Positions 10,542 to 20,773 of a DNA stretch of 62,000 nucleotides are shown here, in pieces (position 1 is the stretch's first letter; each line of letters opens with the position of its first letter). Below the pieces are notes generated by a model. It was not told the DNA's origin. It ran no database searches and saw nothing but the letters and a program-made list of their open reading frames with translations. A program made the position numbers and the translations under genes. The stretch spans positions 3,178,534 to 3,240,533 of the forward strand of contig RPFO01000104.1 in assembly GCA_009746045.1 (NCBI GenBank). Direction: 5' to 3'. Source of the DNA: Mesostigma viride. Taxonomy: Eukaryota; Streptophyta; Mesostigmatophyceae; Mesostigmatales; Mesostigmataceae.

Positions 10542-11919
10542 GTCTTAATGCCTGCCTGTCTTCATAGCGAGTTTCCTCCCACCCAAAAGGTGAAGCTGCA
10601 AACATCTCACTGCACTGAGCCCAGCTGTTCTTTGAGAGTCATATCCATTAGACAGAAAGTCTTTTATCAGTAAGAACAAGCAGTCTAGTGACTCCTGACA
10701 AAAAAGGGATCTACAGCTCTCTACCGCCGTTGTACATTCTGTTATAGGAAAGTCCTACAGAAGAGAACTGACCACACTCATGCAGTCATTCCTGGAGAAT
10801 GCAAGGAATCCTCATCCTTGGAAGGAGTTCCAAGGAGTTAGCAAGTGAGTTTAGCTACAATCAGCTAGCTAGAGGTAAAAGATCTTGTTGCAAGTGAAGC
10901 AGAGATGATCATTCTAGCCACTAGGCTTTCTTACTTTCTGTGTTCCGCGGAATCTCAGATTTGAGCAGCTAGCGTTTTCACGTTTGTTGCTTTCTGACGA
11001 CAATGATCATTCTAGAGCTGGATCATTCTCCTGAACTTAAACGTACAGTCAGGGTCGATCTCTAGGCCGTCTGGATCCTCATCGTGCGCTGCACGGGCGC
11101 TATGCAGGCGTGCGGCGATCGATGGGGTCAACGCGGTGCATGGTCGCCCGATCGCAACAAGCTCGAGCGGGAGATCATTTATAAAACTACTGTCATACTC
11201 CTAGACAACTATTCTTGGATCGATGCATGGCTGTCCCACGTCGTTGAGGCCTAGAGTAGTATGTCGTCTGAGACCTCGAAAGGTGCGAAGATCGCGAAGG
11301 CGGTGTGACTGTGAGTACGTAGGAAGACTGGCATGGAGGGAGAGAGAATGGTGAACACAGAAGTGCTGACCCAGGCTGTGAAGCTCCATATTAATTACTG
11401 TGATAATTACGTCAGAACGATGCGTGCACGCCTGGGCCATCGCCTCCGGGGCGACCCCTTCCTGGGGAAGCTCGGCGTGGCCCTGCAGGCCGTCGTCATC
11501 CGCCAGGCACGCCGGCTCGGCGTCCCCTCCGGCCGCCATTGCACCGCAACGGGGACACGGACTGCTGGTGCTGAAGGCCCGCCGGAACCTGCACGATACC
11601 CAACTGAGCATGGACGTTTATGGCTACTATACCCCGGAGCAGCTAGCTCGAGGCCCGGGCCAGCTGGCGCCCTGAACCGGCTGGAGGTCCAACAGGCTCA
11701 GGCGGCCAAGCAGGCCAACCTGCAACTTCTTACGGTGCAGCATCTATTAATTTAAAAAAATATAATTACTTACGGCATCAGAGTGTTCAAAGGCACCCAT
11801 GCACTGAAAAATAAACAAAGCCAACGCTAACTTACCACGACAAAATAACTACAGCCGGCATGGGACACTCGATATCCACGTGCACCGCGGAATGAAGTTT
11901 AAAACAGCCAAATAACCGT
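10542..11919. other. Unassigned, with one hypothetical ORF at 11333-11755 (+)
   Basis: The open frame 11333-11755 would give 140 residues rich in Arg, Ala and Pro. A second frame over the same DNA (11400-11675) reads LHDTQLSMDVYGYYTPEQL, which looks more protein-like, so a frame break is possible. No family is recognised. The rest shows nothing clear. Confidence 0.25.
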
Positions 11920-13290
11920 GCTGGGAGGCTCTTTGGGCCATCCTAGCTCTGGATCGGGTGCCACCAGCGTTTATTGCTGCCATTCGTCGACTGTATGAGG
12001 GCTCACAGGCAGTAGTGCGGACTGCGGAAGGCACCACCCCACCATTCCCCCTTCACCACGGGGTGTGGCAAGGTTGTGTCCTGCATGTCCCCATACCTGT
12101 GGCATTATTGCCGTGGATCACGTCATGCATGCATGCGCCAGGCACGTGCGCGCTAGCTTTACTGCTCTTAAGGTGTTCGAGCCAGGCTTGGATATCCTTA
12201 ACGAGCGCGAGCACGGCGGGGTTAGACCTGGCTACCGCCTGGCCGACCTGATTTATGCGGATGACACCACCCTCATTGCGCGCTTCGAGCACATTCAGAC
12301 CTGGCTGGACTGTCTGGGCCTGGAGGCGAGGGCGGTGGGGTTGTGAGATTAGTGTCAAAACTGAGGCGATGGTGATTGGGGCCTCCAGTAGACCGCCGCT
12401 GCCGCGCCTGCTCGACGGGACGGAGGTCCCGTTTCGCGATCGCTTCAAACTGTTGGGGAGGTGGCTCCCTAGCTGACACCGACCGCCGACGATGTGGACA
12501 TCCGCATTGGCCTGGCCTGGGCCAGGCTCCGTTCGCTCAACACCTACTGGCGCTCGAAGGGCCTGCTGGGCGAGCACCGCAAGCACATGCTCTTCAAGGT
12601 CCTCGATCGTCCTCACGGTGCTCACGTATGGCGCCGAGGCGTGGACACTCACACCCACACTGGCAGCTAAGCTCGACGGCACGGTTTACAGGATGCTCCG
12701 ACAGGTCCTGAACGTAGGGTTTTCCAAGCGCCCGTCCGCATTAGAGTCTTTGTATCAGGGTATGCCTCGTATTTCGGACGAGATTAGGCAGCGTAGGATA
12801 GCATTTGTAGGACACCTTGCTCGCACCAGCCAGGTCGACACCGCCCTTGGTCTGGCAGGCCCCGGCCCAGCGGCTTGGCCAGCCAGGGCGGCATATTCTG
12901 ACCTGGCCTGGCCCCAAGGCCGGCATTCCCAAAAGGGTAGGGAAACATGTCACGAACTACATCCAGATGTTGCTGGACGACCTCGTGGGATCCCAGCCCA
13001 GTTTGAACACCGCATGGATCCACTCTCTCTCCCTTCTTTGGACTGCCATGCAGAACAAGACGCGGTGGCAGAAGATTGTCAAGGCTCACACGCCAGCCCC
13101 TGTGGGCAAGCCACCTCCCCCCAAGAGGCGGCGGCGTTTTGATGAGTAGTGTAGTTATAGGATTTTTCTAGACTAGATAGCTTAGAGTAAGGTGAGTTCG
13201 ATTACGCGGCTCCTTCCACTCCACCCATCCTGCATCAAGGAATATGTGCTACATGATCTCCCAACGGAGGCATGTTATAATTTAATTTGA
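11920..13290 (+). pseudogene. LINE-C (L1-like) ORF2 fragment: RT and C-terminal region
   Basis: Non-LTR retrotransposon ORF2 in several frames with single-base breaks. In order: RT palm start (PPAFIAAIRRLYEGSQAVV), motif B remnant (GVWQGCVL), catalytic motif C LADLIYADDTTLIA at about 12243-12285, motif D/E (DRFKLLGRWLP), then the post-RT segment LTYGAEAWTLTPTLAAKLDG, RRIAFVGHLART and a basic C-terminus KPPPPKRRRRFDE (stop near 13147). The 3' UTR ends in a CTCCCAACGG stem region and AATTTAATTTGAATTT. The endonuclease half and ORF1 are missing, as in a 5'-truncated copy. The YADD box is intact but the frame is not, so it is inactive. Confidence 0.8.
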
Positions 13291-14345
13291 ATTTTTTTTG
13301 ATAACCGTGCTGAGCCGCAATTAAGTTAGCCCGCGTGCGTCTATAGATGCCCGTCTCTAGCTCTAATGGCCGGTGTATTCATCATCCGTCTTAACGGCCA
13401 GGACCTTCCTCCGCAGCCAACGACGGCGACGTACCCCATGGATACCTCCGTGCCAGCGCCCCAGCCCGGCCCTGCTCGGCCCCCGCCGTCACCGCCATCG
13501 CCACAGGCATCGACGGCCACCCTCTCCCCTGCACGCGTGCGGGGGATCCGCCGGGGCCACTTCCGCTCAGGTATGGCTCAGTGCCGGGGCTGGTCGTTCT
13601 CCTAAATTCGTTCGCTTTGCACCCGAGGAGGCCGCGAGCTGTGAACCCTTCTCAACACTGAGTAGTAAATGACGACACTTGATCGCGTCTCCCGGCGGCG
13701 CTTCGCGGCTCTAGCAGTGGGATCTGCCTAACTCCCCTTCCCGCCCCTTTGCCTTCGCAGCCCTCGACGGGCTGTCGGAGGCTCGGAGAGAGAGCAACGG
13801 GTCGGCAGTGCAACGGGTGGCAGCGCAGTTGCATAGGGCTCCAGACGTTACCACGCGCGGCGCCGCCTCCGAAACCTCCTCAGTCTGACTGCACGTGTAC
13901 ATTCCGGCCTAATGCGTGCAGATGCAGATCGATTCAATTCTACCTGGCCGTGCCCTTGACCCGAGCCAACCGTCGGCGTCGCCTCCACGCGTAATTGGCA
14001 GGAAGAATCGAAACGGTGATTGAAAGTGCATAACGCCTCGATCCCCGCGCTACCCCTACCTCCCCGGCCACCCCCACCCCCATCACCACCCTGCTCCATC
14101 TCCGGCCGCGTGACCCCCGCCCGCACCCCCACGCTTTTTGGTCAACGTGCGCCAATATTGGTCATCGCCACCTTCAACGCCCGCATGTATGCTCCAACCC
14201 GACGCTGACCGCTGTCACGTCTGCCTGCGCAGCACTTGACGACCGTCAGTGCCATCGAATCTCCAATCTTATTGGTTTCTGCATGCAGCGACAATAACAT
14301 CGCCATCCTAACTAGTCGGGGAATCCAAGACTGCACCGGCGCTCT
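13291..14345. other. Unassigned 1 kb
   Basis: Proline-rich short frames on both strands without recognised domains. At about 14,152-14,190 (+) the peptide ILVIATFNARM resembles the first motif of LINE AP-endonucleases, but nothing downstream supports it. Confidence 0.2.
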
Positions 14346-14404
14346 GAATTAATTAATTAATTAATTAATTAAACTCGTGCTCCCGTTGGGGAGTCACGGA
14401 GCAC
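14346..14404 (-). repeat. LINE-C 3' terminus, inverted: hairpin plus (AATT)n tail
   Basis: Read on the minus strand: a perfect stem GTGCTCC...GGAGCAC (14404-14377) with loop GTGACTCCCCAACG, followed by GAGTTT and a (TTAA)n tail (14372-14346). Its loop is nearly that of the 10.5-kb copy. It marks the 3' end of another LINE-C insertion in the opposite orientation. How far it extends to the right is not clear. Confidence 0.6.
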
Positions 14405-14585
14405 CGTAGTGCTTGATTTTTATCCCTGTATGTGCACAACAGGAAGAAAGGGCAGAGACCGGCCCCCTTTCTCCTTCATGCCGGCAGAGGCATGCCACAG
14501 CAGCAATCGATCGACACGATATCTAGACGATCCGGCAAGCTCTGTAGGTGCAATTAATACCCATATGTGAGCATATATATAGGCT

Positions 14586-14941
14586 TGGTTTGGGGCCATG
14601 GGGCCCCTGACCTCCGCCTTCTTCAAGGAGTGTTGCCGGCTCCGGGAGGACCGGCTGGACCTGGAGGGCCAGCGGGCCCCATGGATGGTCGGCGCGGACC
14701 TGGACGTCATATTGGCGTCAGCGCTTGTCGGTGGCGCTGACTCGGGCCATGGCTGACATCATGCTCCGCCGTACGCGGGCTGATTTTGCGGTGCAGCAGG
14801 GCTATTAGGTTCCTCCCGTTAGGCGTTTCCATTGGTCTTATCGTAGTATAGAGCTTTGACATGGCTCTGTATATAGGTTTATAGCTGGGCGTTTGCTTTG
14901 GTTTGAGTGATTTCACTCTGCTGTAAGTAATTATATTTTTA
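14586..14941 (+). mobile_element. LINE-A, 5'-truncated copy 1 of the array
   Basis: The last part of the LINE-A ORF (LEGQRAP, then a 4-bp insertion that breaks the frame, ending ADFAVQQGY stop) plus the 3' UTR ending TGTAAGTAATTATATTTTT. Flanked by a 13-bp duplication ATATATATAGGCT (14573-14585 and 14942-14954). The short length, 3' end retention and variable-length TSD are the hallmarks of target-primed reverse transcription. Confidence 0.8.
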
Positions 14942-14954
14942 ATATATATAGGCT

Positions 14955-15050
14955 AATACCCATGGCTCTGTATATAGGTTTATCGCTGGGCGTTTGCTTT
15001 GGTTTGAGTGATTTCACTCTGCTGTAAGTAATTATAATTTTTTAATATAT
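14955..15050 (+). mobile_element. LINE-A, 5'-truncated copy 2 (3' UTR only)
   Basis: About 95 bp of the LINE-A 3' UTR (from CATGGCTCTGTATATAGG to the AT-rich tail). It directly abuts the right target duplication of copy 1 and is followed by AT-rich sequence in which copy 3 is inserted. Confidence 0.7.
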
Positions 15051-15076
15051 ATTATAATAGCATATATATTTCCCCA

Positions 15077-15236
15077 GATTTTGCGGTGCAGCAGGGCTAT
15101 TAGGTTCCTCCCGTTAGGCGTTTCCATTGGTCTTATCGTAGTATAGAGCTTTGACATGGCTCTGTATATAGGTTTATAGCTGGGCGTTTGCTTTGGTTTG
15201 AGTGATTTCACTCTGCTGTAAGTAATTATATTTTTA
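15077..15236 (+). mobile_element. LINE-A, 5'-truncated copy 3
   Basis: Starts at GATTTTGCGGTGCAGCAGGG (the last codons of the ORF) and contains the full 3' UTR. Flanked by a 15-bp duplication ATATATATTTCCCCA (15062-15076 and 15237-15251). The right copy of the duplication runs directly into LINE-B. Confidence 0.8.
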
Positions 15237-15251
15237 ATATATATTTCCCCA

Positions 15252-15949
15252 CTCCACCATCAAGTGCGAGGACGCGGATGGGGCCGCCCTCTACTCACCC
15301 AACCACCGCCCCGACATTACCGTGCTTGACTACGACGGGCAGGGTTGCCACCTGCTCATCGATGTCTCCGTGGCTCGGCCGCTTTCCGGTCGCCACATCC
15401 TCCGGGCGGCTGTGGATGCCGGCGCTGCTGCCGCTGTGCATGGCTGAGCGCGACAAGTTTGCCTCCTACGGCAATGTGGGGCCCCACCGGGTCATCCCCT
15501 TTGTCCTTGAGGAGTTCGGGGCCATGGGCCCCAAGACAGCGGAGTTTTTCCACGAGTGCTGCCAGCGCCGTGAAGACCGCCTCGACCTCGAGGGTCAGAC
15601 CGCCCCGTGGTCGGCCCGCACGTGGTCCTCGTATTGGCGGCAGCGCCTGTCACTCGCCCTCACTCGCACCGTGGCTGATGTGTTATTCCGCCGCACCCGG
15701 GCCGACTTTGTCGCGACCCATGCGGTCTAGATCCCTTCCAGGCCTGCATGGTGGGCCGGCAGCGCTGTTGCTGCGTGTAGTTTTGTGATGTATAGTTAGT
15801 TGTACCTTGTGCCGCTGGCGTGATCCTTGGATGTTTGTGTCAGATTACTATTAATTTCTTCAGGGTTATTCTCCCAGTTATCGGGTTTTCCCTTATGTTG
15901 CATGCCTATCTCACCTCCGTAATCTATCATTCTCAATGAATATATGTAG
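15252..15949 (+). mobile_element. LINE-B, 5'-truncated copy 1
   Basis: A family related to LINE-A but distinct. The coding part, open to a stop at about 15728, carries the endonuclease core NHRPDITVLDYDGQG then LLIDVSVARP, and a conserved C-terminus (VIPFVLEEFGAMGPKTAEFF ... RRTRADFVATHAV). A 4-bp CATG at about 15438 is absent from copy 2 and breaks the frame. Its 3' UTR differs from LINE-A and ends CTATCATTCTCAATGA. Confidence 0.75.
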
Positions 15950-15968
15950 TCATTGAGAATGATAGATT
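15921..15968. repeat. Perfect 19-bp inverted repeat at the LINE-B 3' end
   Basis: AATCTATCATTCTCAATGA (15921-15939), a 10-base spacer, then its exact complement (15950-15968). The left arm is the 3' terminus of LINE-B. The right arm is an inverted copy of that terminus and is absent after LINE-B copy 2. Confidence 0.85.
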
Positions 15969-15982
15969 AATATATATAATCT

Positions 15983-17510
15983 GGTACTGCCCTTGATTGC
16001 GCGCCTTCATGATTCGCAGACCAAGGGTCTGCTTCTGTGGTTTTGCGCTCACCCTCGCGTCGTTCACTGGCTCCGGGGCGCTCTTCCGGCTCAGGTCCGG
16101 CTGGCTGCCGAGGGCCACGACGAACGCATCCAGTCGGCCTTGGCGCAGCTGGTCCCGGGCCCCGACCTCCCGCCACATGCTATATTCGCATTGCCTCCCT
16201 GCCTGCACGGATGGGTGGCTGCGGTCTGACTCGTGACGCCCGGCTGGCCCCGCCAGCATTTTTGGGCTCCGTCGCTCAGTCGTGGGCGGAAAGCTGCCGG
16301 CTCCTGCCCCTTTTGGCAACGGCAGCGCCTGACCTCCTGGACCCCAGCAGCCCTTTGCCCTTCGTCACCGCCATCCAGGAGGCCTATGCTGAGATCCAGC
16401 AGGCCTGTTCTCCCGTCCGTGCCGCTCAGGCGGTACAGCGCCACCTCCCTCGCGGCACTCCCTCGGTCGCCTCCGTTCAATCTCCCGCCGCATTCCCTGC
16501 TCGCGTCATCGATAAACACCAGAAAACCTACGCGGGTATTCTGCACACGGCTGATTGGATTGCTCTTTTCGCGGACCTCAACGCCCAGGGACGTGCGTGG
16601 CTGTTCTCGCTTTCCTTGCGGAGTGTGGGCTCGGCGTACCTTCGTGCTCTTCCCATGGCCCCCGGCCATTCGCCTTGGCTCCCAGCCACTACTCGGTGGC
16701 GCTCCGGCACCAGCTATTTGCCCCGCAGCCTCTTGTTCCGGCCGGGCGGCCTTGTGGTAGCTGTGGGCAGCCGCTGGATCCCACGGGGACTCACTACCTT
16801 GCCTGCATGGGGGGCCAACAGAATCAGAATTGGTATTTGTATTTGCACACTGTCCTCCTGACGGTGGTGCTCGCCATGATTCGGTCGGTTTTCCCCCACG
16901 CGAACATCCGGTCCGAGGATGCGGATGGCGCTGCCTTCTATTCCCCCAACCACCGGCCTGACATCGTGGTGCTGGACTTTGAGGGGGGTGGCCGGCATCT
17001 GCTTATTGACGTTTCGGTGGCGCGGCCCTTGGCTCTTAGCCACGTGGCTGGGGCCTCCCTCACGGCAGGTTACACGGCGGACCGGGCGGAGCGGGCCAAG
17101 CTCCTGGCCTACGGCGACGTCGGGCACCATCGTGTGGTGCCCTTTGTCCTGGAGGAGTTTGGGGCCATGGGGCCCCTGACCTCCGCCTTCTTCAAGGAGT
17201 GTTGCCGGCTCCGGGAGGACCGGCTGGACCTGGAGGGCCAGCGGGCCCCATGGTCGGCGCGGACCTGGACGTCATATTGGCGTCAGCGCTTGTCGGTGGC
17301 GCTGACTCGGGCCATGGCTGACATCATGCTCCGCCGTACGCGGGCTGATTTTGCGGTGCAGCAGGGCTATTAGGTTCCTCCCGTTAGGCGTTTCCATTGG
17401 TCTTATCGTAGTATAGAGCTTTGACATGGCTCTGTATATAGGTTTATAGCTGGGCGTTTGCTTTGGTTTGAGTGATTTCACTCTGCTGTAAGTAATTATA
17501 TTTTTAATCT
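15983..17510 (+). pseudogene. LINE-A, longer truncated copy 4: thumb region and endonuclease
   Basis: Spans from just after the RT fingers/palm to the 3' end. In order: thumb/linker (LIARLHDSQTKGLLLWFCAH; GGCGLTRDARLAPPAFLGSV), a CCHC knuckle CGSCGQPLDPTGTHYLAC at about 16765-16820, then the restriction-like endonuclease core HRPDIVVLDFEGGG and LLIDVSVARP, and the C-terminus RRTRADFAVQQGY (stop at 17371-17373). The knuckle and endonuclease lie in one intact frame from 16555. Upstream parts shift frame several times. The same region of the copy at 55.8-57.9 kb differs mainly by 1-4 bp indels. This domain order is known from algal and R2-like non-LTR elements. Confidence 0.8.
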
Positions 17511-17528
17511 ATATATTATAATATATAT

Positions 17529-18167
17529 ATATTTCGCCCCGACATTACCGTGCTTGACTACGACGGGCAGGGTTGCCACCTGCTCATCGATGTCTCCGTG
17601 GCTCGGCCGCTTTCCGGTCGCCACATCCTCCGGGCGGCTGTGGATGCCGGCGCTGCTGCCGCTGTGGCTGAGCGCGACAAGTTTGCCTCCTACGGCAATG
17701 TGGGGCCCCACCGGGTCATCCCCTTTGTCCTTGAGGAGTTCGGGGCCATGGGCCCCAAGACAGCGGAGTTTTTCCACGAGTGCTGCCAGCGCCGTGAAGA
17801 CCGCCTCGACCTCGAGGGTCAGACCGCCCCGTGGTCGGCCCGCACGTGGTCCTCGTATTGGCGGCAGCGCCTGTCACTCGCCCTCACTCGCACCGTGGCT
17901 GATGTGTTATTCCGCCGCACCCGGGCCGACTTTGTCGCGACCCATGCGGTCTAGATCCCTTCCAGGCCTGCATGGTGGGCCGGCAGCGCTGTTGCTGCGT
18001 GTAGTTTTGTGATGTATAGTTAGTTGTACCTTGTGCCGCTGGCGTGATCCTTGGATGTCTGTGTCAGATTACTATTAATTTCTTCAGGGTTATTCTCCCA
18101 GTTATCGGGTTTTTCCTTATGTTGCATGCCTATCTCACCTCCGTAATCTATCATTCTCAATGAATAT
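17529..18167 (+). mobile_element. LINE-B, 5'-truncated copy 2
   Basis: Starts inside the endonuclease core (GCCCCGACATTACCGTGC) and runs open to a stop at 17952-17954 (ADFVATHAV), then the LINE-B 3' UTR. An AT-rich duplication, roughly ATATATATATTT, flanks it. It is nearly identical to copy 1 over the shared part. Confidence 0.75.
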
Positions 18168-18169
18168 AT

Positions 18170-18345
18170 ATATTTTGCGGTGCAGCAGGGCTTAGTATTA
18201 GGTTCCTCCCGTTAGGCGTTTCCATTGGTCTTATCGTAGTATAGAGCTTTGACATGGCTCTGTATATAGGTTCATAGCTGGGCGTTTGCTTTGGTTTGAG
18301 TGATTTCACTCTGCTGTAAGTAATTATATTTTTAATATATATTAT
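18170..18345 (+). mobile_element. LINE-A, 5'-truncated copy 5
   Basis: Begins at TTTTGCGGTGCAGCAGGGCT, inserted in the AT tail of LINE-B copy 2, and includes the LINE-A 3' UTR up to TAATTATATTTTTAATATAT. Last member of the head-to-tail array. Confidence 0.75.
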
Positions 18346-18559
18346 AACAAGTCCTGAGCGTGGGCAAGGAATCTGATCATAGCCCCTGGGACGTAGCATG
18401 GCTGTACAAGGGCAGTAAGCTTAGGCTATGGCTGGTTGTGTACCGTGCGTTAGCGGTGCACGTGACTAGCTATGGTGGTACGGCTAGGCAAACATTCTAG
18501 GCATGGCTGCCAGGGCGGCAGTGACTACCAATGATTACAAGAGTAGGGCTATTCTAGCC

Positions 18560-19568
18560 CGCAGGGGGCGTCTGGACACATCTTGTGGTTGATCATCAGG
18601 TCCCCACCCCTCCAGTACACCTTGGGCTTCTGGGGGTCCTGCTTGTGGTGGAGGTATTCAGGCCACAGGTCGCGTCGCTGCTGCTGCTGAGCGGGGGTCA
18701 GATCAGTCGCCGTCCAGCGTCCAGGTGAGGTCGTGCAAGCAACCTAGGTTGCGACGAGAGAGGAACCGCTATTGTCTACAGGGGAGGGGAAGGTGAGCAG
18801 GACTGGTGGGGGAGCCGCCTTGTCCCGTGAGTGGGGAAGGCGGTGGCACCCGCGCAGTTCTACCTCACGTAGCATGCCCATGAGGCCGGGTAAGAAGCTG
18901 GTTCTTGAGCTCGTCGGCAAGGGTGGTTGATGTCTCACCTGGCTGCTGGGGAAAACGACGCAGCACCACTCGGCACTCGCGGCGAGCGCGGTCGGTGGCC
19001 TCCCGTTGTTCGGCCTGGCGGTGGTCCTCCAGCTCCTGGAGTTTCGTGGCGATGGCGTCGGCGGCCGGTTGAGGTGGTCGCTGACTGCCGGCAGCAGGTC
19101 CGCATGCATAGTCCTGAGAGAGGCGGGAGGTCGCCAGCATCCTGCCGGCCGGGGTGGCTGGGATGCGATGGTGGCCGTCTGCTCCGCTATCTTTGGGACC
19201 TGTCTGTGTGGCCAGGGCCTCGGTGTGGGCGGTGAATGGTGATGGCTTCAAGCTTCTTCATGAGCACGCCGCACTTGCCCTCCACCTGGTTGAGGCGAGA
19301 GACAAGTGCAGCGTGCGTCTCAGATGCCTGCACCGCGGTGTGCAGCTCCGTGAACTGAGGTTGGAGATTGTGGGCATCCCGGGTTTCCACGTTGGAGACC
19401 CGCGCCTCCACCGTGTTGAGCGTGGTGTTTAGCGATGTCAGCTGTTGGGCCAGGGGCCAGGTCACATGCTCCTCCAACACTGCGCGGAGGTCATCCTTGC
19501 AGAGGGAGGGAGCCGATGCCGGCTGCACGGGGGCTGGGGTGCGGAGTGTTCTGTCCAGAGATGGACAT
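18560..19568 (-). pseudogene. LINE ORF1 (L1-like RNA-binding protein), frame-broken
   Basis: Minus-strand ORF1 in several frames. It likely starts at a Met at 19568 (MSISGQNTPHPSPRAAG). A long coiled coil follows (LEEHVTWPLAQQLTSLNTTL to LNQVEGKCGVLMKKLEA; about 19500-19240), then an RRM-like part (RRECRVVLRRFPQQPGETS; about 19000), and the C-terminal domain DLTPAQQQQRRDLWPEYLHH ... KVYWRGG (about 18700-18590). The latter closely matches DLTLAQQQRRRELWPTYLQL ... KPVYWRGA at 58.05-58.15 kb. This is the trimer/RRM/CTD plan of L1 ORF1 proteins, which bind the LINE RNA. ORF2 is not adjacent; the LINE array ends 200 bp away. Confidence 0.7.
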
Positions 19569-20040
19569 CGCCAAGGCGGATCTGGAATTGGCTAGTCAAG
19601 ATAATCAGGCGTTGGTGTACTTCGTCAAAAGCATAGAGCCAGGACATGTCTCCATTGTAATCGATAGTCGCCCCCTTCTGGGGCACGAAGAGCTTCCGTC
19701 CCTGCTCCAGGAACTGGAGAACCTCGATGCATTCCTGCGGCGACAGTGATTCTTGCCACAGGATGAAGGAGAAGCGTGGGTGGCCGGGGAGAAAATGGCT
19801 CCATTTGCGATCGTGGCAGGGTTTCTTGAGCTCCCACATAAAAATTGGCCTGCACCATGATACAAAGAGAATCCTCTGTGGCCTGACCGCCCAAGCAGTG
19901 AGAGAAGCGCGGGCAAACTCCCTCCAATTTCTCATGAGACAACTATTCCTGGATCGTTGTGTATCTAGGGGTTCCTTTACAACAAATATTGGCCCCAACG
20001 TGACGCAGCCACGTGATGCCAGTTTACATCTGGACTAATT
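19569..20040 (-). other. Unassigned open frame upstream of LINE ORF1
   Basis: The minus frame 19998-19462 is open for 178 residues and includes HPRFSFILWQESLSPQECIE and GDMSWLYAFDEVHQRLIILT. It reads like real protein but I do not recognise it. It may be an exon captured as the LINE 5' region or a remnant of the insertion site. Confidence 0.3.
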
Positions 20041-20279
20041 TAGTGCTAGGATCGAAATCGCCGCCATGCACAAATGGTACCGGCTCCTGACCGATTCTCA
20101 CAGCCACATTAATGCCTGGCTGATTGGATCCTTAAAGCCAAACTGGATCCAACTTACTTGTTATGCGATAAACTCACACGCCAAGGAAGGAGGTAATTTA
20201 CTTCTAGGACAGGGTTGCCTCCAGACTGACAAATAGATCGGCCAGATCAAATGCCCTCAGGATTACAATGCACATAGTA

Positions 20280-20551
20280 GTGAAGGTGCTCACCACTAGA
20301 CACTCCCGGCCAGGTAGGCTCGAAACACGCGCCCTGATCAAGCAAGCTGTTTTCGGCCCCACCGTCTCTAGAGGTCATCTAGTCGCTCTACACGTACGCC
20401 AGCCATAATTTCAATGCACAAGGCTACACATTTCCATCACCATTCATATTCATCATCCTGAACGACTCGAACACGCGGACAAGATAACGGCAGGCTCGAG
20501 CTACCATGGTCCGGATTCTCCCGATTTCTGGCCTGCGCTGGTTGTCTCCTA
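20280..20551 (+). repeat. Dispersed repeat, inverted partner at 60593-60860
   Basis: About 270 bp that recur in inverse orientation at 60.6-60.86 kb. Shared blocks include TCACCACTAGACACTCCCGG, CATCTAGTCGCTCTACACGT, CGAACACGCGGACAAGATA and GGCAGGCTCGAGCTACCATG. Its last 60 bp also occur at 10044-10105. There is no coding capacity. The family is unknown. Confidence 0.75.
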
Positions 20552-20773
20552 GATAGTAGTGAAGGTCTCAGTCCCAGTTCCTTCCCATGAAGGACATTGG
20601 AAGCGGCAGCTAGGCCGGAAGAGTACAGTAAGAATATAGTAGTTCAAATTCAATTATGTGTCAATGCGTTAAGTCCACGATCCTGACTACAATATCTTGG
20701 TGCTGTGTGCGGCCATCTCCTCCGCACTGCCATATTCAGCTTGGAGGTGCGGTGTGCTGCCATCTGCTCCGCA

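Noticed and set aside
10506-14404. 30-bp inverted copies at 10.51 and 14.40 kb as ends of one transposon
   Set aside because: Each is a self-complementary LINE-C 3' hairpin next to its own tail. Such a hairpin looks inverted to any opposite-strand copy.
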